Origin: an uncultured bacterium
GTDB taxonomy: Bacteria > Bacillota > Clostridia > Oscillospirales > Ruminococcaceae
Direction of reading: 5' to 3'
DNA: 51,551 nt
Assembly: GCA_934875375.1 (NCBI GenBank)
Contig: CAKXHL010000017.1
Span: 1 to 51,551 of the forward strand
Below the pieces are notes generated by a model that saw only the letters and a list, made by a program, of their open reading frames with translations, did not search any database and had not been told where the DNA came from. Made by a program: the position numbers and the translations under genes. Positions 24,604-33,138 of the stretch are shown here, piece after piece. How positions within the stretch are numbered: position 1 is the stretch's first letter; each line of letters opens with the position of its first letter.

Positions 24604-25707
24604 TCAAAGCTGTAAAAGTGTTTGATATAAAGCTACGCCCTGTTCCAGCGCGCTTTCGTCAAAGCAAAACCGGTCGGAATGAAGCGGTTGATCGGAACCG
24701 GTGCCGAGGAAAAAGAACAGGCCGGGAAGCTCCTGCTGGTAAAAAGAAAAATCTTCGGCAATAAGGGCAGGCTCTTTGAGCGGCACCAATCGGTCCGGGG
24801 CCAGTAGGGCGGCTGCCTGTTCGTACAGTGCAGGATCGTTGTAAACCGGCGGATACCCTTGACTGAAGCGTACCGAGATTTGGCAGCCTGTCTCTTTTTG
24901 CACATCTTGGCCGATTTCAGCGGCCCGGCGGGTTATGTGATCAAACACCTCGTCCTGGAAGGTGCGAAGGGTTCCCTCCAGTACGGTATAGGCGCTGACC
25001 GCGTTGCGCACCGTTCCACTTTGCATGTGGCCGAATTTAAATACCCGGAACTGGTCCGGCGGCAGTTCCGAATCGGCCATGCTATAGGACCGGCGAACAA
25101 ATTCCACCCCTGCTGCCAGCGCATCGGCCCCCTCCCGCCATCTGGCGATGTGGGCACTTTTGCCGTTGATTTCTACCGTCATCTCGCTGGAACGGGCCAT
25201 CATCGGCCCGCTGCGGGTGCTGACAGTTCCGGCAGGCAGATCCGGCCAAAGATGGATCCCGAAGATATGGCGAACGTTTAACTGGCGAAAAATACCGGTT
25301 TGACAGATGCTTTGGGCGCCGCCTGTGGTCTCCTCCGCCGGCTGAAAGACCAGCAGCACGTTGCGGGCCAGCTGATCCAAATGTCCGCTGATCCATTGGG
25401 CCAGACATAAAAGCATGGCCATATGCCCGTCGTGACCGCAGGCGTGCATCCGCCCGGGATGCGCCGAACAGAAAGAGACGCCGCTTTTCTCTTCTATGGG
25501 CAACGCATCCATATCACTGCGAAAAGCGGCGGTATCCGGTTTGCCCGCGTCAAAATAGGCCAACACGGCACAGCGGCCCGGCGTAATGATCCGGCAGCGC
25601 AGCGGCGACAGCCGATCCAGCAGATAGGCCTGAGTTTCCGGCAGCTGGTCGTCCAGCTCCGGAATCCGGTGCAGAGCCCGTCGGTGGATGGTGAGTTGTT
25701 CCAGCAT
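24604..25707 (-). CDS. dapL: M20 amidohydrolase, probable N-acetyldiaminopimelate deacetylase (DapL)
   Basis: Metal-dependent M20D hydrolase of 367 residues. Metal and catalytic residues are visible in DMDALPIEE, HACGHDGHMAM and FQPAEETTGG, with a last His in QPLHSDRF. The family also includes hippurate and IAA-amino acid hydrolases. Length and position beside patA and opposite the dapFABH unit make removal of the acetyl group from N-acetyl-LL-diaminopimelate the best reading. I start at 25707 (MLEQLTIHRRALH), where GGGAGGGA lies eight bases before the ATG. The longer frame upstream covers the promoter. Confidence 0.8.
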   Translation of the reverse strand: MLEQLTIHRRALHRIPELDDQLPETQAYLLDRLSPLRCRIITPGRCAVLAYFDAGKPDTAAFRSDMDALPIEEKSGVSFCSAHPGRMHACGHDGHMAMLLCLAQWISGHLDQLARNVLLVFQPAEETTGGAQSICQTGIFRQLNVRHIFGIHLWPDLPAGTVSTRSGPMMARSSEMTVEINGKSAHIARWREGADALAAGVEFVRRSYSMADSELPPDQFRVFKFGHMQSGTVRNAVSAYTVLEGTLRTFQDEVFDHITRRAAEIGQDVQKETGCQISVRFSQGYPPVYNDPALYEQAAALLAPDRLVPLKEPALIAEDFSFYQQELPGLFFFLGTGSDQPLHSDRFCFDESALEQGVALYQTLLQL

Positions 25708-25737
25708 GAAAAAGATCCCTCCCCGGTTTTTAGGGTT

Positions 25738-25766
25738 ATTATACGCCGGCAAGACGGGGGATGCAA
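25738..25766 (-). promoter_or_regulatory. Promoter of dapL-patA
   Basis: Minus strand: TTGCAT (25761-25766), 17 bases, TATAAT (25738-25743). The leader before dapL is only about 25 bases, with no room for a riboswitch. Confidence 0.8.
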
Positions 25767-25910
25767 ATATTTTTTGCTGTGCAGGGCAGCGATTTTTTAC
25801 TGGGTGCAACCGGGGTTTGGAAGTTATTTGGCATATTTCCTGCAACTTAAATGAAATCAAAAAGAAAATCATGGGATTCTTTGTATAAAACCTCTTTTTG
25901 CAGAAAAAGG

Positions 25911-25939
25911 TTGCCTTTTTGGAAAAACCGTGTTATTAT
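25911..25939 (+). promoter_or_regulatory. Promoter of the lysine riboswitch transcript
   Basis: TTGCCT (25911-25916), a 17-base spacer and TATTAT (25934-25939), a few bases before the riboswitch. Confidence 0.75.
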
Positions 25940-25951
25940 GCACCTTAAATT

Positions 25952-26109
25952 GATAGAGGCGCAAAAACGACAATCCGTTTCGGAGCCGGCAGGCGATGAG
26001 GAGACGGAAAAGCAATTTTGCCGAACTGGTCTAAGGCAGGCATGTCGGGCCGGTGGGCTTGCGGAAAACATCCGTAAGACTGTCTGCAATCCAATGCAGG
26101 AGTGCTATC
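25952..26109 (+). promoter_or_regulatory. Lysine riboswitch (L box)
   Basis: Binds free lysine and shuts the transcript down. Conserved pieces occur in the right order: GATAGAGGCGC at the 5' end, a GGAGACGG segment, GCCGAACTGG, GGGCCGGTGGGCTTGCGG, then GACTGTC, and at the 3' end GGAGTGCTATC, whose CTATC closes the P1 helix with GATAG. A terminator lies 60 bases further on. Confidence 0.93.
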
Positions 26110-26172
26110 TTTACGTCTTATACAAAAAAGGCCGTTTTTCTCTTTTCCGGGGGAAAATCAGCCTGCTGTATC

Positions 26173-26209
26173 AGGTCGGTAAGGGGCGCTCCCCTGACCG
26201 GCCTTTTTG
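26173..26209 (+). terminator. Riboswitch-controlled terminator
   Basis: AGGTCGGTAAGGGG pairs with CCCCTGACCGGCCT (one wobble, one mismatch) and TTTTT ends it. An AAAAAAGGCCG at about 26124-26134 can pair with its 3' side as anti-terminator. Confidence 0.88.
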
Positions 26210-26294
26210 TTTTGCCGAAAGACAGGATGATTTTGCCTTATCGACGCATACAATGACAAAAAGACCGGCGAAATTTTGAATGGGGAGAGACTTT

Positions 26295-26465
26295 ATGAAC
26301 AGAATCGACTTCCTCTTTGCGCAGGGGGTGATGGCGGCGGGCAGTAGCGCCGGCAATTTTGGCGTATCTGCCCGGATAAAACTGCACCGCCTGATTCCCG
26401 ATTTTTCGTGTGAAGGAGGAATTTTAGATGCTGCCGGCGAGCAAATATCATGGCTGCGGCAATGA
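26295..26465 (+). CDS. Possible small upstream ORF before dapF
   Basis: An ATG with GGGGAGAG upstream opens 56 codons that run 38 bases into dapF in another frame. No family is recognised and the composition is ordinary. It fills the space between the riboswitch terminator and dapF and could couple or modulate dapF translation, or be chance. Confidence 0.3.
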   Translation: MNRIDFLFAQGVMAAGSSAGNFGVSARIKLHRLIPDFSCEGGILDAAGEQISWLRQ

Positions 26466-27243
26466 CTTTATCATCCTGCGGGAGGAAGATGCCGCGGGGT
26501 ATGATTTGAAAACGCTGATTCCGGCGGTGTGTGACCGGCATACTGGCCTTGGTGCCGACGGATTTATTCTGGTGAGGACCTGTCCGCTGACCATGATTTT
26601 CTATAACTGCGACGGGTCCCGCGCCCCTATGTGCGGCAACGGCATCCGCTGCTTTGCAAAATTTTGTCTGGACGAGGGCTTGGTAGACGGAGAATGCCTT
26701 GCAGTAGAAACTTTGGCGGGACCCAAGATGGTGACGGTGGCCAGCCGGGATCCTTTTCTGGCACAGGTAGCCATGGGAAAAGCGGATTTTTCGCCGGAGT
26801 CGATAGGCGTGGAACACTCCGGTCCGGCATTGGATTTTCCGGTGCCGGTAGAAGGGAAAAAAATTTTGGTGGACAGCTTTTTTATGTCCACTGTACATAC
26901 AGTCTGGTTCGTAAAAGATCCGGAGGACTCCCAAACCCAGCGGATCGCGGGTTTGATCTGTGAAAGTCCGCTGTATCGGGAAAAAACCAACGTCAACATG
27001 GTGCGGGTGCTGAATCGGCACACCATCCAGATGCGCACCTGGGAGCGGGGCGTTGGGATGACGCTGGCCTGCGGCACCGGGGCCTGTGCGGCGGCGCTGG
27101 ATGCGTACCGCAGGGGATACTGCGAAAATGAAGTGGAAATACGGCTGCCAAAAGGGCGTCTCACCGTCCAAATTGACAGAGATGGCAGTGTGTGGATGAG
27201 CGGACCGGCAAAAAGGATTGGAAAAGGAGAATATGAGATATGA
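26428..27243 (+). CDS. dapF: Diaminopimelate epimerase
   Basis: Converts LL-diaminopimelate to the meso form, used for peptidoglycan and lysine. Both catalytic cysteines are in place: MCGNGIRCFAKF and ACGTGACAAA. The N-terminus KYHGCGNDFIIL is typical. The 271-residue length is normal. GGAGG lies six to seven bases before the ATG. It is the first enzyme gene in the lysine-riboswitch unit, and its TGA overlaps the dapA ATG, so the two are translationally coupled. Confidence 0.96.
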   Translation: MLPASKYHGCGNDFIILREEDAAGYDLKTLIPAVCDRHTGLGADGFILVRTCPLTMIFYNCDGSRAPMCGNGIRCFAKFCLDEGLVDGECLAVETLAGPKMVTVASRDPFLAQVAMGKADFSPESIGVEHSGPALDFPVPVEGKKILVDSFFMSTVHTVWFVKDPEDSQTQRIAGLICESPLYREKTNVNMVRVLNRHTIQMRTWERGVGMTLACGTGACAAALDAYRRGYCENEVEIRLPKGRLTVQIDRDGSVWMSGPAKRIGKGEYEI

Positions 27244-28123
27244 AACTGCAAGGATCCATTGTGGCGCTGATAACGCCTTTTTACGAAGATGGAACGGTGA
27301 ATTTTGAACGACTGGGTAAAATCCTGGATTGGTATATCGCCCAGGGAACTGACGGCATTCTGGTGCTGGGCACAACGGGAGAATCTTCTACCATGAGCCA
27401 TGAAGAGGACGACGCGGTATGCCGCTTTACCATCGGCCGGGTAGCAGGCCGCGTCCCCGTCATCGCGGGCAGCGGGTCCAACTCCACGGAAACCCAGTTG
27501 GAGAAAAGCAAAAAATATGCGGCCATGGGAGCCGATGCCCTTTTGTGCATTACTCCCTACTACATCAAGGCCAATGCCGAAGGCATGTACCGTCACTTTG
27601 CCAATGTGCCGACGCGGTAGATGTACCGGTGATTTTGTATAATGTTCCGGGGCGCACCGGTTGTTCCATTCCGGTGGAGACGGTGGCTCGTCTGGCCCGG
27701 CATCCCAATATATGCGGCATCAAAGAAGCCAGCGGCGATATTTCTTACGCGGTAAAGATAGCCCGGTATCTGTCCGATGATTTTCAGATGTTCTGCGGCA
27801 ATGACGACATTACCCTGCCGCTTTTGTCCCTGGGTGCCAGTGGGGTGATTTCAGTTTGGGCCAATATCATGCCCGCTGCCTGTCATCAGATGGTCACGGA
27901 TTATCTGGAGGGCCGGCGCGAACAGGCGTTAAAGGCGCAGCTAAAATATCTGGATCTCATTAACGGGCTGTTCATGGAGGTTAACCCTATCCCGGTCAAA
28001 GAAGCGATGAACCTCATGGGGATGAATGTGGGCGGCTACCGGCTCCCGCTATGTCCCATGAGCTCAGAGTACCGGGAAAAATTGGCGGGTATCATGAGAC
28101 AGGCCGGATTGGACGTAAAATAA
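27240..28123 (+). pseudogene. dapA: 4-hydroxy-tetrahydrodipicolinate synthase, frameshifted
   Basis: DapA condenses aspartate semialdehyde and pyruvate. The first frame (27240-27620) begins MKLQGSIVALITPFYEDG and includes TTGESSTMSHEE and the TPYYIKA segment, then reads VPTR and stops. The second frame continues with DAVDVPVILYNVPGRTG, the Schiff-base lysine in GIKEASGD, and the full C-terminus to 28123. One missing G near 27608 (GTGCC instead of GTGGCC) explains the break; with it restored the product is one normal 294-residue enzyme. Both parts are otherwise well conserved. It may be a sequencing error, a recent mutation or, less likely, a site of programmed shifting. Confidence 0.9.
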
Positions 28124-28155
28124 AACAGCCCAAAGGGCGTAAAGGAGGGGCAGCG

Positions 28156-28893
28156 ATGAAAATTTTGATTACAGGATATGGAAAAATGGGCCGAATGGTC
28201 GAGGAGCTGGCCCAGCAGAAGGGATGGGAGATCCTGGCTGCGCTGGACGGTCAGGATGCAAAGCTGCTGCGGCAGCTTAAAAAAGCGGATGCGGCGGTTG
28301 ATTTTTCCCATCCAGCCATGCTGGATTCATTGGCCAATTATATCCGCCGTACTGGTACGCCGCTGATCAGCGGAACCACTGGATACAGTGAAGAGCAGAT
28401 GGATGTCCTGCGGCAGTTGGGCAAATCAGCGGCGGTTTTGTATTCGGCCAATTACAGCCTAGGCGTTGCCCTTCTGCGGCGGATATTGGAAAATTTTGGG
28501 CCGATGCTGCTGGCAGATTTTGATGTGGAACTGGTAGAAAAGCACCACAATCAGAAAGCAGATGCCCCAAGCGGTACCGCCAAAATGCTGGCTGACGCCT
28601 TGGACCCCCACCGGCGACTTCGCCGGATCAGCGGCAGAGAGGGCTTCTGTGGGGCCAGAGACCGCGATGAAATGGGCATGTTTGCCCTGCGTGGCGGCAC
28701 AGTGGCCGGCGAGCATACGCTGTATTTCTTCGGTGAAGATGAGACCCTCTCTTTTTCTCACAGCGCGGCAAGCCGCCGGATTTTCGCAGCAGGTGCGGTA
28801 AAAGCGGCAGAGTTGCTGGCGGGTAAAGATCCAGGATTTTATACATTGGATGAAATCCTGTTTTCCACGGTAGATACAGAAAGGATGGATTAA
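28156..28893 (+). CDS. dapB: 4-hydroxy-tetrahydrodipicolinate reductase
   Basis: NAD(P)H-dependent reductase of the second step after DapA. The 245 residues show the nucleotide fold (ITGYGKMGRMVEE), ISGTTGYSEEQMD, the catalytic EKHHNQKADAPSGTA motif and GEDETLSFSHSAASR. The start is the ATG at 28156 with GGAGGGG upstream; the longer open frame before it lies inside dapA. It follows dapA by 32 bases and stops two bases before dapH. Confidence 0.96.
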   Translation: MKILITGYGKMGRMVEELAQQKGWEILAALDGQDAKLLRQLKKADAAVDFSHPAMLDSLANYIRRTGTPLISGTTGYSEEQMDVLRQLGKSAAVLYSANYSLGVALLRRILENFGPMLLADFDVELVEKHHNQKADAPSGTAKMLADALDPHRRLRRISGREGFCGARDRDEMGMFALRGGTVAGEHTLYFFGEDETLSFSHSAASRRIFAAGAVKAAELLAGKDPGFYTLDEILFSTVDTERMD

Positions 28894-28895
28894 GC

Positions 28896-29600
28896 ATGGA
28901 CGCTTATCAGATCATTGAATATATCCGCACCTCCCCCAAAAAGACGCCGGTGCGGGTCTGGCTGCAAACGTCGCAGCCGGTAGCATTTCCCGCCGCACAG
29001 CAGTTTTCCGGCGGCAACGGCTTTTCAGTCGTTTTCGGAGACTGGGAGGATATCCGGCCGGTGCTGGAAGAAAACCGGGAAAAAATTCTATCCCAGCAGG
29101 TGGAGAACGATGCCAGAAACTCGGCAATTCCCCTGTTGGACAAAAAGGATATCCATGCCCGGATTGAACCGGGAGCTATTATCCGCGAGCAGGTACAAAT
29201 CGGCGACAATGCAGTAATTATGATGGGAGCGGTTATCAATATCGGCGCGGTAATCGGAGAAGGTACCATGATTGATATGGGCGCGGTGCTGGGCGGCCGG
29301 GCAATGGTGGGGAAACGATGCCACATCGGTGCCGGCGCTGTGCTGGCAGGCGTGGTGGAGCCGCCTTCTGCAACGCCGGTAGTCGTAGAGGACAATGTGC
29401 TCATTGGCGCCAACGCGGTGGTTATCGAGGGAGTGCGGATTGGCGAGGGCTCCGTTGTAGCCGCCGGATCAGTAGTCATTGAAGATGTGGCGCCCGGTAT
29501 GGTGGTAGCGGGTGTTCCGGCACGGGTCGTCAAGAAAAAAGATGAAAAATCCGCGCAGAAAACGGAATTGATTGACGCGCTGCGAGAGCTGAACCGATAA
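28896..29600 (+). CDS. dapH: Tetrahydrodipicolinate N-acetyltransferase
   Basis: Transfers acetyl from acetyl-CoA to tetrahydrodipicolinate, which commits the organism to the acetylase route. The 234-residue product resembles Bacillus DapH throughout: NDARNSAIPLLDKK, then RIEPGAIIREQVQIGDNAV, then left-handed beta-helix hexapeptide repeats (for example VIGEGTMIDMGAVLGG) and VVAGVPARVVKK. AAGGA lies ten bases before the ATG. It is the last gene of the riboswitch unit. PatA and DapL for the next two steps are encoded on the other strand to the left. Confidence 0.95.
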   Translation: MDAYQIIEYIRTSPKKTPVRVWLQTSQPVAFPAAQQFSGGNGFSVVFGDWEDIRPVLEENREKILSQQVENDARNSAIPLLDKKDIHARIEPGAIIREQVQIGDNAVIMMGAVINIGAVIGEGTMIDMGAVLGGRAMVGKRCHIGAGAVLAGVVEPPSATPVVVEDNVLIGANAVVIEGVRIGEGSVVAAGSVVIEDVAPGMVVAGVPARVVKKKDEKSAQKTELIDALRELNR

Positions 29601-30004
29601 AGTCGAACTTCGAAAATCCCGGCGAAATACAGTCTGGCAAAGATTGTGTTTACTGGAGCGATTCTGCTGTGCAAAAGCATGGCAAAAACGGCCATGTGCG
29701 CCCTTAGACAGCCCTGCCGCGCAATCTCAGTGCATAGGACGGACAGCCCGGAAGTCTAAACGGAATACGCCGTCAACTTTTTATGGTTACGATTTGCTTT
29801 AACGGCATGAGATTTTATGCACGCAAAAAAAGACAACACAGTCTCATTTTGTCAGGATGAAAGATTTTTGGCTGTCAAGGTTGTTGTGAGCGCTGTAAAG
29901 AAGGAGGATATTCTCAATGGAGGATATCCTCTTTTTTGCTGGCCGGGATAAAAGAAACACTTAATAATTCCCTCGCTACCTTCGGAGATATTTTCCCTTG
30001 CTGA
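29601..30004. other. Gene-free remnant region after dapH
   Basis: No frame is supported. A hairpin (GAGGATA...TATCCTC then TTTTTT, 29904-29937) looks like a terminator. The sequence to its right leads into relaxase relics, so this stretch may be the left part of the same decayed mobile element. Confidence 0.5.
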
Positions 30005-30390
30005 AATATCCCCACCCGGCTATTCAAGCAGGCGGTCAACCTCTCCAAATAGGCGAAGGCCATTGAAGCCACGCTGGACGGTATCAATCCGATCAACGCT
30101 GGGAAGAAGAAAGAGGAAGCTCTTGCCATGCTGAAAAAGTGGTTCCCACAAATGGAGAACTTCTCCGGCCAACTGAAAAAGTACACAAGGTCACGATAAA
30201 AGACCTTTTGGAAGAAAATCAAAAGTTGGAAGCAAGGGCAAAAGCCAGCGAAAGCGGCAAAATGAAAGACCGTATGGAACGGGCGAAGCTGGAAAGCGAA
30301 TTACAGAACATTCAAAGGCTGGTTGACCGTATCCCGCCGGACGTGCTGGCGGAACTAAAGCGGCAGCAGCGATACACAAAGGAACGGTGA
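30005..30390 (+). pseudogene. Relic of a Mob/Pre-type relaxase (C-terminal part)
   Basis: Two frames join into one recognisable C-terminus. The first holds KAIEATLDGINPINAG, then KKEEALAMLKKWFPQMENFS and GQLKKY, with an in-frame TAG at 30050. After a shift near 30175-30185 the second continues KVTIKDLLEENQKLEAR, then GKMKDRMERAKLESELQ and IPPDVLAELKRQQRYTKER, then stops. These are typical of mobilisation proteins of small gut integrative elements. The N-terminal catalytic part is missing, so it is non-functional. Confidence 0.7.
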
Positions 30391-30465
30391 TTGAGTATAA
30401 GCAGAATTTCACACCGCCTCTGTAGCGGCAATGTACCTTGACAACTGAATAGAGAAAGGCGATAT

Positions 30466-30635
30466 ATGGCAAAAAAGCAACCGGATACAAATATTCCCAA
30501 CATGAAATAGAAGCCTTTGCCCGGTGCTTACTTCCTGAAATCCAAAAATTCTTTGAAAGCCCAGGGGGGCAGAAAGAATTTGAAGAATGGAAAGTGCAGA
30601 GAGCAAAGGAAACAGAGAAGAAAAGGAGCGTATGA
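30466..30635 (+). pseudogene. Relic of a small mobile-element accessory gene
   Basis: ATG with GAAAGG upstream opens MAKKQPDTN and stops after 14 codons. The +1 frame reads ATGYKYSQHEIEAFARCLLP, then EIQKFFESPGGQKEFEEW and stops at 30635. Loss of one A in the AAAAAA run after the start explains this. Similar short proteins follow relaxase genes in Firmicutes elements. A terminator directly follows. Confidence 0.6.
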
Positions 30636-30636
30636 C

Positions 30637-30673
30637 AAAAGCGGCGGTATCGTGAGGGATACCGCCGCTTTTG
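30637..30673. terminator. Terminator ending the mobile-element relic
   Basis: AAAAGCGGCGGTATC and GATACCGCCGCTTTT pair perfectly around a 6-7 base loop. Confidence 0.85.
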
Positions 30674-30697
30674 CTTTAGCACTAAAGATATACTAAA

Positions 30698-30737
30698 AAT
30701 CCGAAGCCGTTCCCGATTGGAACCGGGTTCGGATTAT
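30698..30737 (-). terminator. Terminator of the tRNA-Leu gene
   Basis: On the minus strand AATCCGAACCCGGTTCC pairs with GGAACGGCTTCGGATT apart from a small bulge, then TTTT. It starts eight bases after the tRNA end. Confidence 0.75.
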
Positions 30738-30744
30738 CATTATC

Positions 30745-30826
30745 TGGTGCGGGAGATGGGACTTGAACCCACACACCGAGGTACTGGCTCCTAAGACCAG
30801 CGCGTCTGCCATTCCGCCACTCCCGC
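30745..30826 (-). tRNA. tRNA-Leu (anticodon UAG)
   Basis: Minus strand: acceptor GCGGGAG/CTCCCGC, D-arm with GGCGGAATGGCAGACGC, anticodon stem CTGGT/GCCAG with loop CTTAGGA (anticodon TAG), a short variable arm and a T-arm GGGTTCAAGTCCC. CCA is encoded at the 3' end (30745-30747). The long D-loop and variable arm are those of a leucine tRNA. Confidence 0.93.
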
Positions 30827-30974
30827 ATTTATCAGCGGCAGGATCACCCTGCCGCTGTTTGTTATATCAAAATTTTGCGCTGAGATGACAGCGCCTGATT
30901 TCTGCGTTTCTCCCGATTCCGCATATATCGGTAAGGACACATAATTTTTTTCCGCCACTTTTGTCCGCACAAAA

Positions 30975-31003
30975 AGAATATCATGACGCAGCCTTTTTGT
31001 CAA
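30975..31003 (-). promoter_or_regulatory. Promoter of tRNA-Leu
   Basis: Minus strand: TTGACA (30998-31003), 17 bases, TATTCT (30975-30980). It overlaps the last four bases of the upstream PLP-protein gene. Confidence 0.75.
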
Positions 31004-32280
31004 TTCTCCAAGCTTAAAACGCCGTCCTCCAGCATGGTCTGAGCCGCAAGCAGAATACCCGTTTTACCGGTAAAGTAGGTTAACCCGCCTTGCAGCCAAA
31101 CGGCATAGGGCTCCCGGATTGGACCGTCAGCAGACAGTTCAATGGAAGCGCCCAGATGAAATGCCCCCGCCGCCATGATGACTTTGCTTTCATAACCAGG
31201 CATATCCCAGGGCTCCGGCACCACAAAGGAATCGACCGGTGCGCCGCGCTGTACGCCCTTGCAAAAGGCTACCATTCCCTTTTCATTGCCAAGCTCTATC
31301 GACTGGATGATATCGGTACGCGGCTCACGGCAGGAAGGATTGACACGGTACCCCAAACACTCGAACAGCGCAGCAGCGAAAATCGCCGTTTTTACAGCGT
31401 TGCAAACCACATTCGGCGCTAAAAACAGCCCTAAAAACATATTCCGCAGTTCGCCCAACGTACATCCGATCTCCTTGCCCTGCCCCGGCGTGGTTAGACG
31501 GTAAGCGCACTGTTCAATCAAATCCCGCCGGCCGGCGATGTATCCACCGGTGCGGGCAATCCCGCCGCCGGCGTTTTTGATCAGAGAGCCTACAATTAAA
31601 TCAGCGCCCAGCTGGGTCGGTTCTGTCTTTTCGGTAAAAATTCCATAGCAGTTATCCACCATGAAAATCGCCTTGGGATTGTTTTTCCGCACCGTCTGAA
31701 TCAGCTTTCCCATCATGTCCATGTTGATGGAGGGCCGCAGGGAATAGCCGCGGGAGCGCTGTACATACGCCACTTTGACACGGGGATCCTTTACCGCTTC
31801 GGCAATGGCTTCGAGATCCGGCGTGCCGTCTGGCAGCAGATCTACCTGGCGGTATTCGATGTCGAACTCTTTTAGCGAACCGCAGTTTTCGCCGGTAATG
31901 CCAATCACCGGCTGAATGGTGTCATAAGGCAGCCCGGTGATGGAGAGCATCACATCGCCGGGGCGCAGAACGCCGAACAGCGCCGTTGTCAGCGTGTGGG
32001 TTCCGGACACAAAATTGTGCCGCATCAGCGCGTCCTCACTGCCGGTGATTTCTGCCATCACCGCCTCTAGGGTTTCCCGGCCGCGGTCATCGTAGCCATA
32101 GCCGGTACTCCCGGCAAAATGGGACTCGCTTACACCGTTGTGAAGAAAGGCCGCCAACACTTTCCTGCTGTTATATTCGCCGATTTCCTCCGTCCGAGCA
32201 AATGCCTGGGCGCAATCGAGCTGTGCCTGTTCCCCAAATTTTTCCAGCCTTGGGTCAATGTCAAAAAAATTCTGTTCCAT
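31000..32280 (-). CDS. Methionine gamma-lyase-like PLP protein (YnbB/aluminium resistance family)
   Basis: A 426-residue PLP-dependent protein of the Met_gamma_lyase family often annotated aluminium resistance protein. Features: GSTGYGYDDRGRETLE, then HNFVSGTHTLTTALFGVLRP, MVDNCYGIF and the likely Schiff-base lysine in VGSLIKNAGGGIARTGGYIAG. The enzyme's true reaction in vivo is not settled; cleavage of a sulfur amino acid is assumed from its fold. The start is the ATG at 32280 with GGAGAA upstream. It stands between a GNAT gene and tRNA-Leu on the minus strand. Confidence 0.9.
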   Translation of the reverse strand: MEQNFFDIDPRLEKFGEQAQLDCAQAFARTEEIGEYNSRKVLAAFLHNGVSESHFAGSTGYGYDDRGRETLEAVMAEITGSEDALMRHNFVSGTHTLTTALFGVLRPGDVMLSITGLPYDTIQPVIGITGENCGSLKEFDIEYRQVDLLPDGTPDLEAIAEAVKDPRVKVAYVQRSRGYSLRPSINMDMMGKLIQTVRKNNPKAIFMVDNCYGIFTEKTEPTQLGADLIVGSLIKNAGGGIARTGGYIAGRRDLIEQCAYRLTTPGQGKEIGCTLGELRNMFLGLFLAPNVVCNAVKTAIFAAALFECLGYRVNPSCREPRTDIIQSIELGNEKGMVAFCKGVQRGAPVDSFVVPEPWDMPGYESKVIMAAGAFHLGASIELSADGPIREPYAVWLQGGLTYFTGKTGILLAAQTMLEDGVLSLEN

Positions 32281-32370
32281 TGGAATGGATTCTCCTTGTC
32301 TTGTCCGCGCTAGGCCGCGGCGCTCTTGTGATATCAGGGTGCCTGCTTGTTTTTATACGCCAGCAGATTT

Positions 32371-33138
32371 TTATTCTGCCAGCCCATCCCGCAGGCAAAG
32401 CCATTCTTCGCCCCACGGAGTAAATCCCACCCGCTCGTATACCCGAACAGCTTGTGCGTTTTGGCAGATGACAAATGGTATTCTACCGCTTTCCTGCGCG
32501 CGGGCCGCCAGCAGAAACACCAGCGCCGCCGCATATCCGCGCTTGCGAAAAGCCGGATGAGTCGCTACCGACCCAATCAGAGCCGCTTGTTTGTTTTGAT
32601 GATAGATCCCTGCCGTAGCAATGATCTGCCCTTCCTCCCGTACGCCCAGCAAGGTTCCCTGCTGATGGCGCAGCTTGTGGGAAACCTCGCAGTACCAGGG
32701 AGCAAAATCCGCTTCCGGCAGATCAAATACCCCCTGCAGCAGCGGATAGACCTCCCGGGGAGAAGGTTCGCAAATTCCCGGCGGGATAGGGGTTGGGCGC
32801 AACACGCCAACAGCGCTTAGAATCTGCCTGGACTGAATGGGCCAGTTCAGCCGGGCTGCCGTTTCTGCCAGTGCCGAAGCAGGTCCGCGCAGTGTTTTGG
32901 CACCACAGATGGCGCAAAATGCCGCCAGCTCCTCCGAATCGGAGAAACGGCCGGATAGTACCAACGTATCGCCGGACAGGGACAAAACCCCATCGGCCTT
33001 TGGCGTGAGCCAAAAGCGGGGCGGTCCCGTTCCCCGACCGTAAAGCTCCCACCTCGCCGTGTGGATTGCCCCATAAGGGTCCGGCCCGGCTGCCGACGGG
33101 ACAAAGAGGCTGTCGCCGGGAAGTACTGCCCTAATCAC
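32371..33138 (-). CDS. GNAT family N-acetyltransferase
   Basis: A 255-residue protein whose C-terminal half is a GNAT domain: a strand with GQIIATAGIYH, the acetyl-CoA loop ATHPAFRKRGYAAALVFLL and a final RVYERVGFTPWGEEW. The N-terminal half is divergent and may bind the substrate. The start is GTG in GTGATTAG, overlapping the stop of the M42 peptidase upstream by eight bases, so the two are made together. The substrate is unknown; an amino group exposed by the peptidases is one guess. Confidence 0.85.
   Translation of the reverse strand: MIRAVLPGDSLFVPSAAGPDPYGAIHTARWELYGRGTGPPRFWLTPKADGVLSLSGDTLVLSGRFSDSEELAAFCAICGAKTLRGPASALAETAARLNWPIQSRQILSAVGVLRPTPIPPGICEPSPREVYPLLQGVFDLPEADFAPWYCEVSHKLRHQQGTLLGVREEGQIIATAGIYHQNKQAALIGSVATHPAFRKRGYAAALVFLLAARAQESGRIPFVICQNAQAVRVYERVGFTPWGEEWLCLRDGLAE

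Noticed and set aside
29914..30222. 102-codon minus-strand frame over the relaxase relic
   Set aside because: It is the antisense of a recognisable relaxase C-terminus and has no ribosome site.
30791..31003. 70-codon minus-strand frame
   Set aside because: Its end is the translated tRNA-Leu sequence and it lies wholly in the tRNA leader.
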